Shown here in pieces: positions 9,231-21,931 of a stretch of 64,000 nt of DNA. Source of the DNA: Shewanella acanthi (GTDB lineage: Bacteria; Pseudomonadota; Gammaproteobacteria; Enterobacterales; Shewanellaceae); contig NZ_CP080413.1 in assembly GCF_019457475.1 (NCBI RefSeq), positions 3,100,001-3,164,000 of the forward strand, written 5' to 3'. Each line of letters opens with the position of its first letter. The stretch's first letter is position 1. The notes under the pieces are model-generated. The model had not been told where the DNA came from, ran no database searches, and saw only the letters and a program-made list of their open reading frames with translations. A program made the position numbers and the translations under genes.

Positions 9231-12062
9231 TTACAATACTAAGGTTTCAACTGGATAGCCTAAATTTACTAAATCAGTCTCAATTTTTGCTTTATCCCCA
9301 ACCACTAAGATGATCATACGGTCAATATCCAGCACCGAAGATGCCAACGCATTGAGTTCATCCTTAGTGATAGTATTGATGATTTTATCCTGCTGCGCGG
9401 TAAAATCTTGGCTTAATTGATATCGCTGAATGATCCGCATAAAGCCCGCTTTCTGGTAAGGAGTTTCGTAATCTAACGCCTGACCTTGGGAAATGGAATT
9501 ACGCATAAAATTGAGCTCCGCATCCGTCATCCCCTGCTGCTGATATTGCTTAATTTCCTTAATCAACTCGGCCAACGCTTTTGCGGTAACATCGGTTCTG
9601 ACATCGCTCGATGCAGAAAAATCTCCAAGCTCTGCGCCCCCCGAAAATGAAGTGCGCGCACCATAGGTATAACCCTTGTCCTCGCGCAGGTTAAGATTTA
9701 TTCGACTGTTGAACGCGCCACCTAAGGGATAGTTCATTAGGGTAGATTTAAAGTAATTCCCTGTGGCATCAAAAGGTAAAGCTCTAGCCGCAATATTAAT
9801 CACCGACTGAGCCGCTCCGGGTTTATCGATAAGATAAATAGTGCCCCCTTTAATCGCAGGAAGTGATTGCAATGGCGGCAACTGCGTTGCTTCGCCTTTC
9901 CACTTGCTTAGGCCCGACAATTTGGGCAACAGTTTGGATTCAGGTAAATCCGCGACGCTAATGATTTTGGCATTACCGCTGCGATACTGCTGCGCATAAA
10001 AGGCTTTAACGTCATCAAGGGTTAATGCAGATACAGTGGCCATTGTCCCCATATCACTTACACCCGCTGAATTGTTACGGCCATAGAGCAAACTGGACAG
10101 GGCTGAATCGGCAATAAAGCCAGGATCTGACAACATATGCTGAATTTGCTGTAAATGCTGTTGTTTTACACGCAAAAAGTCGGCCTCATTAAAGGCAGGC
10201 TGGAAAAGTTTTTCCTCCAAAATTGCCAAGGTTTCATCGAGATGCTCTGTGAGCGCCGAAACTTTAATCCGACTTTGCGTATCCGAAGCACTGAAATCGA
10301 TCGTGCTACCCAGCATTTCAAGCGCCTGAGATAATTGCTCAGTACTGCGCTGTTGAGTCGACTCGTTGAGCATTTCAGCCGTTAAACTGGCAAGCCCCGC
10401 TTTTTCTACAGGAACTAAACGGTGACCTCCGTTTAAATACACTACTAACTCAACAGTTGGGGTTTCTTTACTTTGCGTCCCCATCACCTCAATGCCATTG
10501 GCTAAGGTTTTAGTCCAGATATCAGGCACTTTAGGCAAAGGTGCTGCGGCAGAAACAGGCATCACATTACGGTCAAAGTTAGACACGAGTTTTGCATCAG
10601 ACAATTCACCTTCAACCGCGGTTTGCGCAACGGGTAACATTTCTGGCGTGAAATTATCCTCATGGGCGATTAGGGATGACATCCCCCTTGGGACCACACT
10701 CATTACCACTCTGTGTTTGTCTTTGATGTATTTCTTAAATACCCGCATGACATCATCTTTAGTGACATTAGCATAGCGAGCAAGGTCGACAGCTATTCGG
10801 TTAGGCTCACCAAACATGGTTTGATTCAAAGCCAGTGTGGAGACTTTGCCTTTGACACTTTGCAAACTAAAAATAGTATCGGCCTCAAACTGCACCTTTA
10901 CCTTTTGTAGGTCATCATCGGTTACGCCCCGTTGTTCAAACTCATTGATAGAATCCAAGATACGCTGCTCAAGTTCAGCTAGCGTCGCACCTTTTTCGGG
11001 ATTCGCGAGGGCATAGATAGACATTTGACAAGCGAGCTCTTGGCAAGGCTGACTCACACTGGCTTGTACCGCATATCCATCTTTCACTAAATTTTTATAA
11101 AGTAGTGAGGTTTTACCGCCACCCAGAATATTGGCGAGTAAATCGAGTGCCGCTTCATCGGGGTGACTGGCATAAACCGTTGGAAACCCTATTCGAATAA
11201 GCGGTAAATGGACATTATCTTCCATCGATAAATAACGGGTTTGATCGAGAGTGACTAGATTTTTTGCTTCGGCTAAGACTTCTGGGCCCCTTGGAATTTC
11301 ACCAAAGTATTTATTCACCCAAGCTAAGGTTTGCATTTCATCAAAATCGCCACCGATAGTGATAGTGGCATTGTTAGGCCCATACCAGCGTTGGAAAAAA
11401 TGCTTAACATCATCAACAGTGGCGCGATTCAAATCCTCAGGCCAACCGATAACCGGCCACGAATAAGGATGCCCGACGGGATAAAATGCTTGGTTGAAAC
11501 GTTCTCCCATTCGGCCATAGGGTTGATTATCGATGCGTTGTGCCCGTTCGTTTTTAACCGTCTCACGCTGTACTTCAAATTTCTGACTGGTCAAAGCAGG
11601 TAGGAAGAAGCCCATTCTGTCGGACTCTAACCACAAAATCTTCTCCAGTTGATTACTTGGGACTGTTTCGAAATAGTTGGTTCTATCGGTGTTGGTAGAG
11701 CCATTAAGGGTCCCACCTGCCTCGGTGACTACCTCGAAATGTTGCTCATCGGCGACATGCTCAGAACCTTGGAACATCATATGTTCGAATAAGTGGGCAA
11801 ATCCTGAACGACCAGCAAGCTCACGGGCCGAGCCGACGTGATAAGTCACATCGACGTGCACTAAGGGATCGGAATTATCTTGATGCAAAATAACCGTCAG
11901 ACCATTAGCAAGCTGGTATTTTTTATAGGGAATACCGACTTGAGAGTCCTTCAGTTGCACATTTTCAATTAACTTTACGCCCGCGGGTAATTGAGTTGAG
12001 GTTTGGCTGGCACAACCTGCAAGTGCGGCGGAAATCGCGACCGCTAATATCCATTTTTTCAA
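9231..12062 (-). CDS. M16-family zinc metallopeptidase, lipoprotein
   Basis: A large (943-residue) pitrilysin/insulinase-type peptidase with two tandem M16 halves. The N-terminal half has the inverted zinc motif HLFEH (about residues 90-94), followed by ETVKNERAQRIDN that supplies the third ligand region. The C-terminal half lacks HxxEH and carries RINLNLREDKGYTYGA, the usual non-catalytic partner signature. A lipoprotein signal is present (ALAGC). I use TTG at 12062 because AAGGGG lies 6 nt upstream and it gives a canonical signal peptide (MKKW...); an ATG at 12080 would add six residues. The physiological substrate is unknown; it acts in the periplasm. Confidence 0.88.
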   Translation of the reverse strand: MKKWILAVAISAALAGCASQTSTQLPAGVKLIENVQLKDSQVGIPYKKYQLANGLTVILHQDNSDPLVHVDVTYHVGSARELAGRSGFAHLFEHMMFQGSEHVADEQHFEVVTEAGGTLNGSTNTDRTNYFETVPSNQLEKILWLESDRMGFFLPALTSQKFEVQRETVKNERAQRIDNQPYGRMGERFNQAFYPVGHPYSWPVIGWPEDLNRATVDDVKHFFQRWYGPNNATITIGGDFDEMQTLAWVNKYFGEIPRGPEVLAEAKNLVTLDQTRYLSMEDNVHLPLIRIGFPTVYASHPDEAALDLLANILGGGKTSLLYKNLVKDGYAVQASVSQPCQELACQMSIYALANPEKGATLAELEQRILDSINEFEQRGVTDDDLQKVKVQFEADTIFSLQSVKGKVSTLALNQTMFGEPNRIAVDLARYANVTKDDVMRVFKKYIKDKHRVVMSVVPRGMSSLIAHEDNFTPEMLPVAQTAVEGELSDAKLVSNFDRNVMPVSAAAPLPKVPDIWTKTLANGIEVMGTQSKETPTVELVVYLNGGHRLVPVEKAGLASLTAEMLNESTQQRSTEQLSQALEMLGSTIDFSASDTQSRIKVSALTEHLDETLAILEEKLFQPAFNEADFLRVKQQHLQQIQHMLSDPGFIADSALSSLLYGRNNSAGVSDMGTMATVSALTLDDVKAFYAQQYRSGNAKIISVADLPESKLLPKLSGLSKWKGEATQLPPLQSLPAIKGGTIYLIDKPGAAQSVINIAARALPFDATGNYFKSTLMNYPLGGAFNSRINLNLREDKGYTYGARTSFSGGAELGDFSASSDVRTDVTAKALAELIKEIKQYQQQGMTDAELNFMRNSISQGQALDYETPYQKAGFMRIIQRYQLSQDFTAQQDKIINTITKDELNALASSVLDIDRMIILVVGDKAKIETDLVNLGYPVETLVL

Positions 12063-12221
12063 GGTATTCCCCTTATACATCAATAGGCTAAAAAATTAGC
12101 CCCTGTAGAATGCTCAGTATCAATAATGAGTTCTGACTCATTACTCCCTGCAAAGTTCCAAGTAATACAAGGACTTCCTTTGCAGCGTTATCATCCTTTA
12201 ACCGAACAACACGTTTAAAAA

Positions 12222-12647
12222 CTAACTAAACCAATGCAATGTCGCGGCCGCCACGATAAGGTAACGCAGAGTTTTACCGATCAAAATCATCACTAATGCG
12301 GGGAGTGCCCTAAGCTTTAACCATCCCGCCAATAAACATAATAGATCGCCAATCACTGGCGCCCACGACAACAATAACGACCAAACACCGTAACGCTCAA
12401 TAAGGGCTAAAGCTTTGGCCTGTTTTTCCTCACTAAGGGTCTCGGGGGACTTTGCAAACCGGCCAATACGCCCTAAATAAAAACTCGTCATCGCCCCTAA
12501 GGTATTGCCCACACAGGCTACCGCCACTAATGCGACCCAAGCTTGCGGCGCTTTATTCAGCAACGCAATCAGTAAAACTTCTGATCCTCCCGGTAACAAA
12601 GTAGCGGCTAAAAAAGCACCCAAAAACATCGTACTTAATTCAGGCAT
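12222..12647 (-). CDS. YqaA-like DedA/VTT-family membrane protein
   Basis: A 141-residue integral membrane protein resembling E. coli YqaA, a short member of the SNARE-associated/DedA (VTT) superfamily. Visible features are a re-entrant-like N-terminal segment (FLGAFLAATLLPGGSEVLLIALL), a GNTLGAMTSFYLGRIGRF block, a polar central loop and two further hydrophobic segments. DedA relatives are linked to lipid-carrier flipping and membrane homeostasis; the role of YqaA-type proteins is undefined. Single gene, downstream of and on the opposite strand to the dicarboxylate symporter. Confidence 0.75.
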   Translation of the reverse strand: MPELSTMFLGAFLAATLLPGGSEVLLIALLNKAPQAWVALVAVACVGNTLGAMTSFYLGRIGRFAKSPETLSEEKQAKALALIERYGVWSLLLSWAPVIGDLLCLLAGWLKLRALPALVMILIGKTLRYLIVAAATLHWFS

Positions 12648-12934
12648 AAAAGCTTACTCTATGAAATTACTACTCTTTCACTCTCTAGTTCAGAAAACCA
12701 CTACCGCGTTAATAGGATGTAGCGACTAACCATTTCACAACAAACTCATTTATCACAATAAGTTATAAGAAAATCGGTTTGTTATAACCCTATCACAGCC
12801 GATACAATGCCTTTAATGGCAAAAAATGTCCTGTACCTGACTCGCCGCATGATATAAGTTCATTCACTTCAAGTGGATATTCATACTAGCATCACAGGTC
12901 CATGGGCTTGTAATGATATTTTTTTGGAAAACGC

Positions 12935-14188
12935 ATGATCCTTCAAACCATTAGCCGCATTCCTTTTTGGCAAAAAGTCCTCGCAGGCTTTATTTTAGGT
13001 GCACTCGTTGGCGTACTTTTAGGCGAAACTGCTACAGTGCTTAAACCCCTTGGCGATTTGTTTATCAGCGCCATTAAGATGCTGGTTGCGCCACTGGTCT
13101 TCTGTGCGATTGTGGTCAGCATTACCTCGCTAGGCTCTCAAACAAATCTCAAACGCTTAAGTCTTAAGACCTTAAGCATGTTTATGCTGACAGGCACAGT
13201 CGCCTCTCTGATTGGTTTAGCTGTTGGCTCACTTATCGATATGGGCGGCACAATGCAACTGGCCACCACGGAAGTGCGTGAGCGCAATATTCCAGGTTTT
13301 GCGCAGGTGCTGCTAGATATGATCCCAGTGAATCCTTTTGCCGCCCTAGCGGATGGAAAAGTGCTGCAGATCATCGTATTTGCTGCATTAGTCGGGATAG
13401 CCATCAACAAGGTTGGCGAGAAAGCCGAGCCACTAAAACGAACAATAGAAGCGGGTGCAGAAGTCATGTTCCAACTGACACGCATGGTGCTTAAACTTAC
13501 TCCAATCGGCGTATTTGGTTTAATGGCTTGGGTAGTGGGTGAATATGGTTTATCGACCCTATTACCTCTAGGTAAGTTTATCGCCGCTATCTATATTGCC
13601 GCCCTTATTCATATGATTTTTGTCTACGGCGGACTAGTTAAATTTGCCGCGGGTTTAAGCCCTGTGCAATTTTTCCGTAAGGCTATGCCTGCGCAATTAG
13701 TGGCTTTTAGTACCTCTTCAAGTTTCGGCACCCTGCCTGCCAGTACCAGAGCGGTTGAAACCATGGGTGTTTCAAAGCGTTATAGCGCCTTCGTTATGCC
13801 GCTCGGTGCAACCATGAACATGGATGGCTGTGGTGGTATCTACCCTGCAATTGCCGCGATTTTTATCGCACAAATTTACGGTATTCCACTCGATACCTTA
13901 GATTATGTGATGATTGCCGTTACAGCCACTGTGGCCTCCGTTGGTACTGCCGGCGTGCCTGGCAGCGCTATGGTGATGTTAACCGTCACTTTAGGCGTGA
14001 TTGGTTTACCCCTTGAAGGTATCGCCTTTATTGCCGCCATCGACCGTATTATCGATATGATCCGCACCGCGACCAACGTCACAGGCGACATGATGACCGC
14101 CGTAGTGATTGGCAAATCTGAAAATGAGCTTGATGTTGAGCAGTTTTACAGCAACGAGACTCAAACAGCTGCGGTTGCCGATAATTAA
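12935..14188 (+). CDS. Dicarboxylate/amino acid:cation symporter
   Basis: A 417-residue DAACS (SLC1/GltP-type) transporter coupling uptake of glutamate/aspartate or C4-dicarboxylates to H+ or Na+. All signature elements are seen: the serine-rich re-entrant loop STSSSFGTLPAS (259-270), the cation-binding NMDGCGG (295-301; the usual Thr is Cys here), the HP2 loop with GTAGVPGSA, and the TM8 block DRIIDMIRTATNVTGD. The ATG is at 12935 after a weak ribosome site. Single gene closed by a strong terminator. The NMDGC variant is the only odd point. Glutamate versus dicarboxylate specificity is not decidable here. Confidence 0.9.
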   Translation: MILQTISRIPFWQKVLAGFILGALVGVLLGETATVLKPLGDLFISAIKMLVAPLVFCAIVVSITSLGSQTNLKRLSLKTLSMFMLTGTVASLIGLAVGSLIDMGGTMQLATTEVRERNIPGFAQVLLDMIPVNPFAALADGKVLQIIVFAALVGIAINKVGEKAEPLKRTIEAGAEVMFQLTRMVLKLTPIGVFGLMAWVVGEYGLSTLLPLGKFIAAIYIAALIHMIFVYGGLVKFAAGLSPVQFFRKAMPAQLVAFSTSSSFGTLPASTRAVETMGVSKRYSAFVMPLGATMNMDGCGGIYPAIAAIFIAQIYGIPLDTLDYVMIAVTATVASVGTAGVPGSAMVMLTVTLGVIGLPLEGIAFIAAIDRIIDMIRTATNVTGDMMTAVVIGKSENELDVEQFYSNETQTAAVADN

Positions 14189-14212
14189 TCAATCAATAAA
14201 GAATTATCCAAT

Positions 14213-14242
14213 AAAAAAGACCGCTTAGATGCGGTCTTTTTT
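14213..14242 (+). terminator. Intrinsic terminator after symporter gene
   Basis: 12-bp perfect stem (aaaaaagaccgc/gcggtctttttt) with a 6-nt loop and continuing T-rich tail. The flanking A-run makes it potentially bidirectional. Confidence 0.9.
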
Positions 14243-14339
14243 ATTATCCGTATTTCACTTATTGCGCATGAAACATCCATGACTTTCGGCTAAACAAGCT
14301 GTTAAACTCTTTACTTATTTACCAAAAGTAGAATGAATC

Positions 14340-14507
14340 ATGACTAAACTGTTTTTATTACCACTTATCCTTTGCTTACTGTGGATACTGTTTTTAAAAG
14401 CCAATGGTTTATCACTGGCCCAAGGAAAACGTGGCTTTATCTACATCATAGCCATCAGCAGCACATTGATTTTGCTGCTTATGCTGCTCCTGTGGATAAC
14501 GGCTTAA
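14340..14507 (+). CDS. Small two-span membrane protein
   Basis: A 55-codon open frame (ATG 14340, TAA 14505-14507) encoding two hydrophobic helices: residues 4-19 (LFLLPLILCLLWILFL) and residues 33-53 (IYIIAISS...LLMLLLW), joined by a polar loop NGLSLAQGKRG. Hydrophobicity and topology are characteristic of bacterial small membrane proteins. It lies in the gap between the symporter terminator and the oadB 3' end. The ribosome site is weak (AGAATGA). The function is unknown. The chance of a spurious frame is reduced, not removed, by the clean two-helix pattern with a basic loop. Confidence 0.6.
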   Translation: MTKLFLLPLILCLLWILFLKANGLSLAQGKRGFIYIIAISSTLILLLMLLLWITA

Positions 14508-14556
14508 AAGCCTATTGGTTAACAATAGGCAGTACTTTCGCCTCCAAACTCGCAAC

Positions 14557-15687
14557 TTAGCCAAGCACTGCCAGTAAAATCCCCGCAGCAACCGCTGAGC
14601 CTAATACCCCAGCGACATTTGGCCCCATGGCGTGCATCAGCAAAAAGTTATGGTGATTAGCCTCTAACCCAACTTTATTGACCACCCTTGCCGCCATTGG
14701 CACTGCAGATACGCCCGCCGCGCCAATTAATGGATTGACTTTACCGCCAGTTAATTTGCACATCAGTTTTGCCATCAGCACCCCTGCAGCGGTACCAATC
14801 CCAAACGCCAACGCGCCCAAAACCAAAATCCCTAAAGTTTCGACGCGCAAGAACTGCTCCGCAGAAAGTTTAGAACCAACGGCTAAGCCTAAGAAAATGG
14901 TAACGATATTAATCAGCTCGTTTTGCGCCGTTTTCGATAATCTATCGACCACACCCGACTCACGCATTAGGTTGCCAAGGCAAAACATGCCAACCAGAGG
15001 AGTCGCTGCGGGTAAAAATAAAATCGTTAAGCCCAATACCATCAACGGGAAAATAATCTTCTCCTTTTTACTCACCTCCCTGAGCTGCTCCATCTTTATC
15101 TCACGCTCAGCTTGGGTCGTGAGTAAACGCATGATGGGCGGCTGGATAATCGGCACTAGCGCCATATAGGAATAGGCCGCCACAGCAATCGCTCCCAACA
15201 ACTCAGGCGCAAGCTTAGAGGCAAGGAAAATCGCCGTAGGTCCATCCGCGCCACCGATAATGGCAATGGCTGCGGCATCCTGCATGGTAAATTCAAAACC
15301 TGGCACCAGATTCAGCGCTATCGCCCCAATTAAGGTCGCAAAAATCCCAAACTGCGCCGCTGCACCGAGTAGCAAGGTCTTTGGATTGGCAATCAGCGCA
15401 CTAAAATCTGTCAGCGCTCCGACCCCCATAAAGATCAGCAGCGGAAACACCCCAGTTTCAATCCCAACATGGTAGGCGTAATACAGCATGCCGCCCTCAT
15501 CGGTAAAACCCGCGTTGGGAATATTCGCCAGCACGGCGCCAAAACCAATGGGTAGCAGCAGTAGGGGCTCGAAGCCACGCACTATCGCAAGGTATAACAA
15601 CACGGCGCCTACAGCCATCATCAAGGCCTGCCCTGCAGTAAAATGGGCTATGCCCGTTTCGGCCCAGAAAGCCAGTAAACCATCCAT
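14557..15687 (-). CDS. oadB: Oxaloacetate decarboxylase beta subunit, Na+ pump
   Basis: The 376-residue integral membrane beta subunit of the biotin-dependent Na+-translocating oxaloacetate decarboxylase. It decarboxylates the carboxybiotin of the alpha subunit and pumps Na+ outward. It has about nine hydrophobic segments, the conserved [22 protein letters not shown] re-entrant region carrying the essential Asp, and C-terminal [15 protein letters not shown]. The frame is open upstream within oadA, but the ATG at 15687 with AGGAGT 5 nt upstream is the clear start. It is the last gene of oadG-oadA-oadB, with 8 bp between oadA stop and oadB start. Confidence 0.96.
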   Translation of the reverse strand: MDGLLAFWAETGIAHFTAGQALMMAVGAVLLYLAIVRGFEPLLLLPIGFGAVLANIPNAGFTDEGGMLYYAYHVGIETGVFPLLIFMGVGALTDFSALIANPKTLLLGAAAQFGIFATLIGAIALNLVPGFEFTMQDAAAIAIIGGADGPTAIFLASKLAPELLGAIAVAAYSYMALVPIIQPPIMRLLTTQAEREIKMEQLREVSKKEKIIFPLMVLGLTILFLPAATPLVGMFCLGNLMRESGVVDRLSKTAQNELINIVTIFLGLAVGSKLSAEQFLRVETLGILVLGALAFGIGTAAGVLMAKLMCKLTGGKVNPLIGAAGVSAVPMAARVVNKVGLEANHHNFLLMHAMGPNVAGVLGSAVAAGILLAVLG

Positions 15688-15695
15688 AATGACTC

Positions 15696-17531
15696 CTAAG
15701 CTAAGGCCAGTAATTGAGAACCCACGGCTACCGAATCCCCCTCTTTCACAAAGAGATGGGTTATAATGCCATCCCCCTGTGCGCGGATTTCGGTCTCCAT
15801 TTTCATGGCCTCTAGGATAATAACGACATCGCCGGCGCACACCTTGTCACCAATACCGACATGCACTTTGAAGATATTGCCCGATAGGGGCGCGCTCATC
15901 TTAAGTTTCAATTCACTGGTTTGAAGCACTGGCGCAGCGCTCGGCTGAGAAGGATTTGCTTGACCAAGCTGCTGTGCGGCTTGCCCTTGAGCTTGGATTT
16001 GACTGATTTCGCCACCCTCGGCAACTTCAACCACATAAGTTTGCCCCTCAACCGTGACGGTATAGGTTTCGGCCTCACGCGGCGTAGCAGACGACACTGA
16101 TGCAAGTTCAGGTTTAGGCTCAAAGGCGGTTGGATCGTGACGGTGTTTTAAAAACTGTAAGCCAATCTGCGGGAAAAGCGCATAGATGAGTAAATCATCG
16201 TCCAGAGACTTTTCCTTACTCTCAGTGACGAGACTAATCCCTTGGTCCTGCGCCTTTGATAATAACTCCGCACGCAACTTCTCAAGCTCTGGTGAAAGTA
16301 AATCAGCAGGACGGCAGGTTATCGCCGCCGCGCCGTTAAGCACTCGAGCCTGCAACTTGGGATTAACCGGGGCTGGAGTGGCGCCATATTCGCCCCTTAA
16401 CACCCCTTCAGTTTCTTTCGTCAACGATTGATATCTTTGCCCCATCAGTACATTGATAACCGCCTGTGAACCGACAATCTGCGAGGTTGGCGTAACCAAA
16501 GGCAGAAAACCTAAATCCTGACGTACCCGAGGGATCTCCTCCAGCACAGCATCGAGCTTGTCAGCCGCGCCTTGTTCTTTGAGCTGACTCTCCATATTGG
16601 TCAACATGCCACCGGGCACTTGAGCACGAAGAATGCGCGAATCGATACCTTTTAATGCCCCTTCAAACTTGGCGTACTTTTTACGCACCTTACGGAAATA
16701 AGCAGCAATATCTTCAAGTAAGGTAAGGTCATAGTGAGTTTCACGCTCAGTCTCCGCCACCATAGCAACCACAGTTTCAGTTGCAGTATGACCATAGGTT
16801 TGGCTCATGGAGGAAATGGCAGTATCGAGCACATCGATTCCCGCCTCAATCGCCTTTTGATAGGTAGCCGTACTTAGTCCAGTGGTGGCGTGGCAATGCA
16901 ATGAGAGCATGAGTTGAGTTTGTGATTTTAAGCGACTGATAAGCTCAAAGGCTTCCATCGGCTTGAGTAGACCCGCCATATCTTTAATGCACAACGAATG
17001 GCAGCCCATGTCCTCAAGACGTTTTGCCATATCGACCCAAGTATCCACCGTATGAACAGGGCTCGTCGTATAAGAAATTGTGCCCTGCGCGTGCCCACCG
17101 ACGTCACGCACCGCCTTTACCGCCATCTCGAGGTTACGCACATCATTCATCGCATCAAAGATACGGAACACATCGACACCATTGGTATGGGCACGCTCGA
17201 CAAAACGCGTCACTAAATCATCGGCATAATGGCGATAACCCAATAGATTTTGTCCGCGGAGTAACATTTGTTGAGGCGTATTGGGCATCAACTTTTTCAG
17301 CTCTCGGATCCTATCCCAAGGATCCTCCCCCAAATAACGGATGCAGGCATCGAAGGTCGCTCCGCCCCAAGACTCGAGCGACCAAAAACCGACTTTATCA
17401 AGCAAAGGTGCAATCGGAAGCATGTCATCGATGCGTAAACGCGTCGCTAAAATAGACTGATGTGCATCCCTCAAGACGACATCGGTTAACTGTAATGGCT
17501 TAGACGCCACAATCGAATTTACTCGGTTCAT
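15696..17531 (-). CDS. oadA: Oxaloacetate decarboxylase alpha subunit
   Basis: A 611-residue alpha subunit. The N-terminal carboxyltransferase TIM-barrel starts with [11 protein letters not shown] and includes the zinc-binding region [15 protein letters not shown] conserved middle domain follows, then an Ala/Pro/Gln-rich linker, then a C-terminal biotinyl domain with EAMKMETEI (biotinylated Lys at about 577). It transfers the carboxyl of oxaloacetate to biotin, releasing pyruvate. The start is set at the ATG at 17531, which has GGAG 6 nt upstream. An alternative ATG at 17543, overlapping the oadG stop, would add four residues. Confidence 0.96.
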   Translation of the reverse strand: MNRVNSIVASKPLQLTDVVLRDAHQSILATRLRIDDMLPIAPLLDKVGFWSLESWGGATFDACIRYLGEDPWDRIRELKKLMPNTPQQMLLRGQNLLGYRHYADDLVTRFVERAHTNGVDVFRIFDAMNDVRNLEMAVKAVRDVGGHAQGTISYTTSPVHTVDTWVDMAKRLEDMGCHSLCIKDMAGLLKPMEAFELISRLKSQTQLMLSLHCHATTGLSTATYQKAIEAGIDVLDTAISSMSQTYGHTATETVVAMVAETERETHYDLTLLEDIAAYFRKVRKKYAKFEGALKGIDSRILRAQVPGGMLTNMESQLKEQGAADKLDAVLEEIPRVRQDLGFLPLVTPTSQIVGSQAVINVLMGQRYQSLTKETEGVLRGEYGATPAPVNPKLQARVLNGAAAITCRPADLLSPELEKLRAELLSKAQDQGISLVTESKEKSLDDDLLIYALFPQIGLQFLKHRHDPTAFEPKPELASVSSATPREAETYTVTVEGQTYVVEVAEGGEISQIQAQGQAAQQLGQANPSQPSAAPVLQTSELKLKMSAPLSGNIFKVHVGIGDKVCAGDVVIILEAMKMETEIRAQGDGIITHLFVKEGDSVAVGSQLLALA

Positions 17532-17542
17532 ATGGCGCTCCA

Positions 17543-17800
17543 TTATTTAGCCTGAGAACGATACTGCTGGACGGCTAAGCTGATCGCAGCCACCAATTTA
17601 GGATCTAAAGTGTTTGCACGTCCGGTTGAGTTCGCATCCTTCGCCTTTAACGACTCAGCTGCTTTGGGCTCTTCGCGGCACCACTTAGCAACCAGATGTA
17701 CACCTAATATCAATACACTTAAAAATAAATAGACCAGCCCCATACCCAATAACATGATGCCAACAGCATCTAAAAGCTGTTGTGTTATCTCCCCTTTCAC
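17543..17800 (-). CDS. oadG: Oxaloacetate decarboxylase gamma subunit
   Basis: An 85-residue gamma subunit with one N-terminal transmembrane helix (about residues 10-36, [19 protein letters not shown]) and a soluble tail that holds the alpha and beta subunits together. The GTG at 17800 is the start because AAGGAGGT lies 6 nt before it; reading upstream to 17824 would place that ribosome site inside the gene. First gene of the operon, with a PdhR/LldR-type palindrome about 90 bp upstream. Confidence 0.92.
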   Translation of the reverse strand: MKGEITQQLLDAVGIMLLGMGLVYLFLSVLILGVHLVAKWCREEPKAAESLKAKDANSTGRANTLDPKLVAAISLAVQQYRSQAK

Positions 17801-17890
17801 GTCAGAACCTCCTTCACCTCTCAACTCATATCAAGTATTAATTTTACAACTACACAACATTTCTATTGATAACAAACTCAACCTACGAAT

Positions 17891-17913
17891 GTAAATTGGT
17901 AAGACCAATTTAC
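17891..17913. promoter_or_regulatory. PdhR/LldR-type (GntR family) operator
   Basis: A perfect 10+3+10 palindrome, gtaaattggt-aag-accaatttac. Its core TTGGTnnnACCAA is that of E. coli PdhR (and the related LldR) operators. It lies about 90 bp upstream of the oadG start and overlaps a possible minus-strand -35 (TTTACA), suggesting pyruvate- or lactate-responsive control of the decarboxylase operon. The sequence match is direct; the regulator assignment is inferred. Confidence 0.7.
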
Positions 17914-18343
17914 ACAAAATCAGCAACAAGTACCTGATAGATCCTTAGTTAATGAGCGATAAAATGAATATTCGTTAATGAAACTCCAAAGTAGAGATAT
18001 TTGTTGAGGATTGAGGACGGGATAAACATACAAACCAAGATGCAACCAAAAGCAAAAATGGACTAACAATAAGGTTCAAAATCTCCATTAAACGAGCACA
18101 CAAAGAGAACAAACTTTATATTTAACGATTTATTCTATAGGAACAAAAATCAAAGAAGCCTCAATACAGTACGCTGCAGTATTTAGAGCAAGCAGCCATT
18201 TAGAGGAATGATGTTATAGGTGTTGAAGAATGAAGATAACGGAGGAATAAGTCGCTCTCTATTAACATTGCATAGGAAGCGATAATTAAAGAAAGCAGTA
18301 CTTAGAGAAGTCTTTTAAAGAATAGACTGTTGAAATTGAAAAC
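17914..18343. other. AT-rich gene-free segment
   Basis: About 430 bp of AT-rich, stop-rich sequence between the oadGAB regulatory site and the last rrn terminator. No convincing open frame on either strand, no tRNA shape and no obvious repeat beyond short A-rich runs. An unannotated small RNA cannot be excluded. Confidence 0.4.
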
Positions 18344-18372
18344 AAAAAAGCCAGCTTATTCAGCTGGCTTTT
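18344..18372 (-). terminator. Distal rrn terminator
   Basis: 10-bp stem aaaagccagc/gctggctttt with a 7-nt loop. Read on the minus strand it ends in TTTTTT plus a further T-rich stretch. It is the second terminator encountered by transcription leaving the rRNA operon, and is preceded by the same 16-nt block that precedes the first. Confidence 0.75.
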
Positions 18373-18388
18373 CGCTCTCTTTACGAGA

Positions 18389-18691
18389 CGATTTGTCTTC
18401 ACTTTTAAAAGTGAAATCAAATTCGGTACTTGGCATGGTCAACTTCGAACGTGTTCGTCGCGTTGAGCCACATGAATGTGGTGAATTCATAAAACGTCAG
18501 GAACGAATTTATACAGCCCTTGCCATAAACTTCGTTTGTTGAGCACAAGAACTTCACCCTACGACCACCATGGATGGCGGAAGTGTCGATATAGAAGGAA
18601 CATTTATCGACCTATCACATGGTCGGAACCTCACTGCGTCCGGACTCTTTATATTCCCCATGGTCGAATGAGTATTACAAAGCGAATAAAC
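18389..18691 (-). other. Segment between tandem rrn terminators, function unknown
   Basis: About 300 bp lying between the two terminators downstream of 5S. It has no tRNA or second 5S that I can recognise and no convincing ORF. It contains the 7-mer gaccatg three times on the minus strand and a cactttt/aaaagtg palindrome. It is flanked by two copies of the 16-mer cgctctctttacgaga. Confidence 0.45.
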
Positions 18692-18723
18692 GAAAAAATC
18701 CCCAACACACAGTGTTGGGGATT
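18692..18723 (-). terminator. Primary rrn operon terminator
   Basis: 12-bp perfect stem aatccccaacac/gtgttggggatt with a 3-nt loop and a six-T tail on the minus strand. It starts about 27 bp after the 5S 3' end. Confidence 0.9.
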
Positions 18724-18750
18724 TCCGCTCTCTTTACGAGAAAATTAGGC

Positions 18751-18867
18751 GCTTGGCGATGACCTACTCTCACATGGGGAGACCCCACACTACCATCGGC
18801 GCGATTGCGTTTCACTTCTGAGTTCGGGATGGGATCAGGTGGGACCACAATGCTATTGTCACCAAGC
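18751..18867 (-). rRNA. rrf: 5S ribosomal RNA
   Basis: About 117 nt. The minus-strand product begins GCTTGGTGACAATAGC and ends GCCAAGC, so both ends pair. The internal CCCGAACTCAGAAGTGAAACG loop region is typical of proteobacterial 5S. Ends are accurate to one or two bases. Confidence 0.95.
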
Positions 18868-19039
18868 AAAAAATTGTCTGGAACAATTTTTAACGCGCTT
18901 TAGCGCGGCCCGTTAGGGTCAACTACATGGATGTAATTGATAAATTTTTATTCCAGTTAATTCGGAAAGCTGGTTTGAGTCACTTCTTAAGTGTTTGTAT
19001 TCTATCTAAGCACGCTTAGTAAAACCCATCTGGGTTGTA

Positions 19040-21931
<2,892 letters not shown>

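Noticed and set aside
14557..15840. N-terminally extended oadB reaching into oadA
   Set aside because: The extra 51 residues are the oadA 3' end in another frame; the ATG at 15687 has a strong ribosome site and matches family length.
18389..18691. A second, degenerate 5S rRNA gene
   Set aside because: I looked for the conserved CCGAACTC loop and pairing ends and did not find them; only the flanking 16-mer is duplicated.
18330..18748. Two plus-strand frames of about 70 codons downstream of 5S
   Set aside because: They run through terminator hairpins, have no ribosome site and give low-complexity or unnatural peptides; better treated as non-coding.
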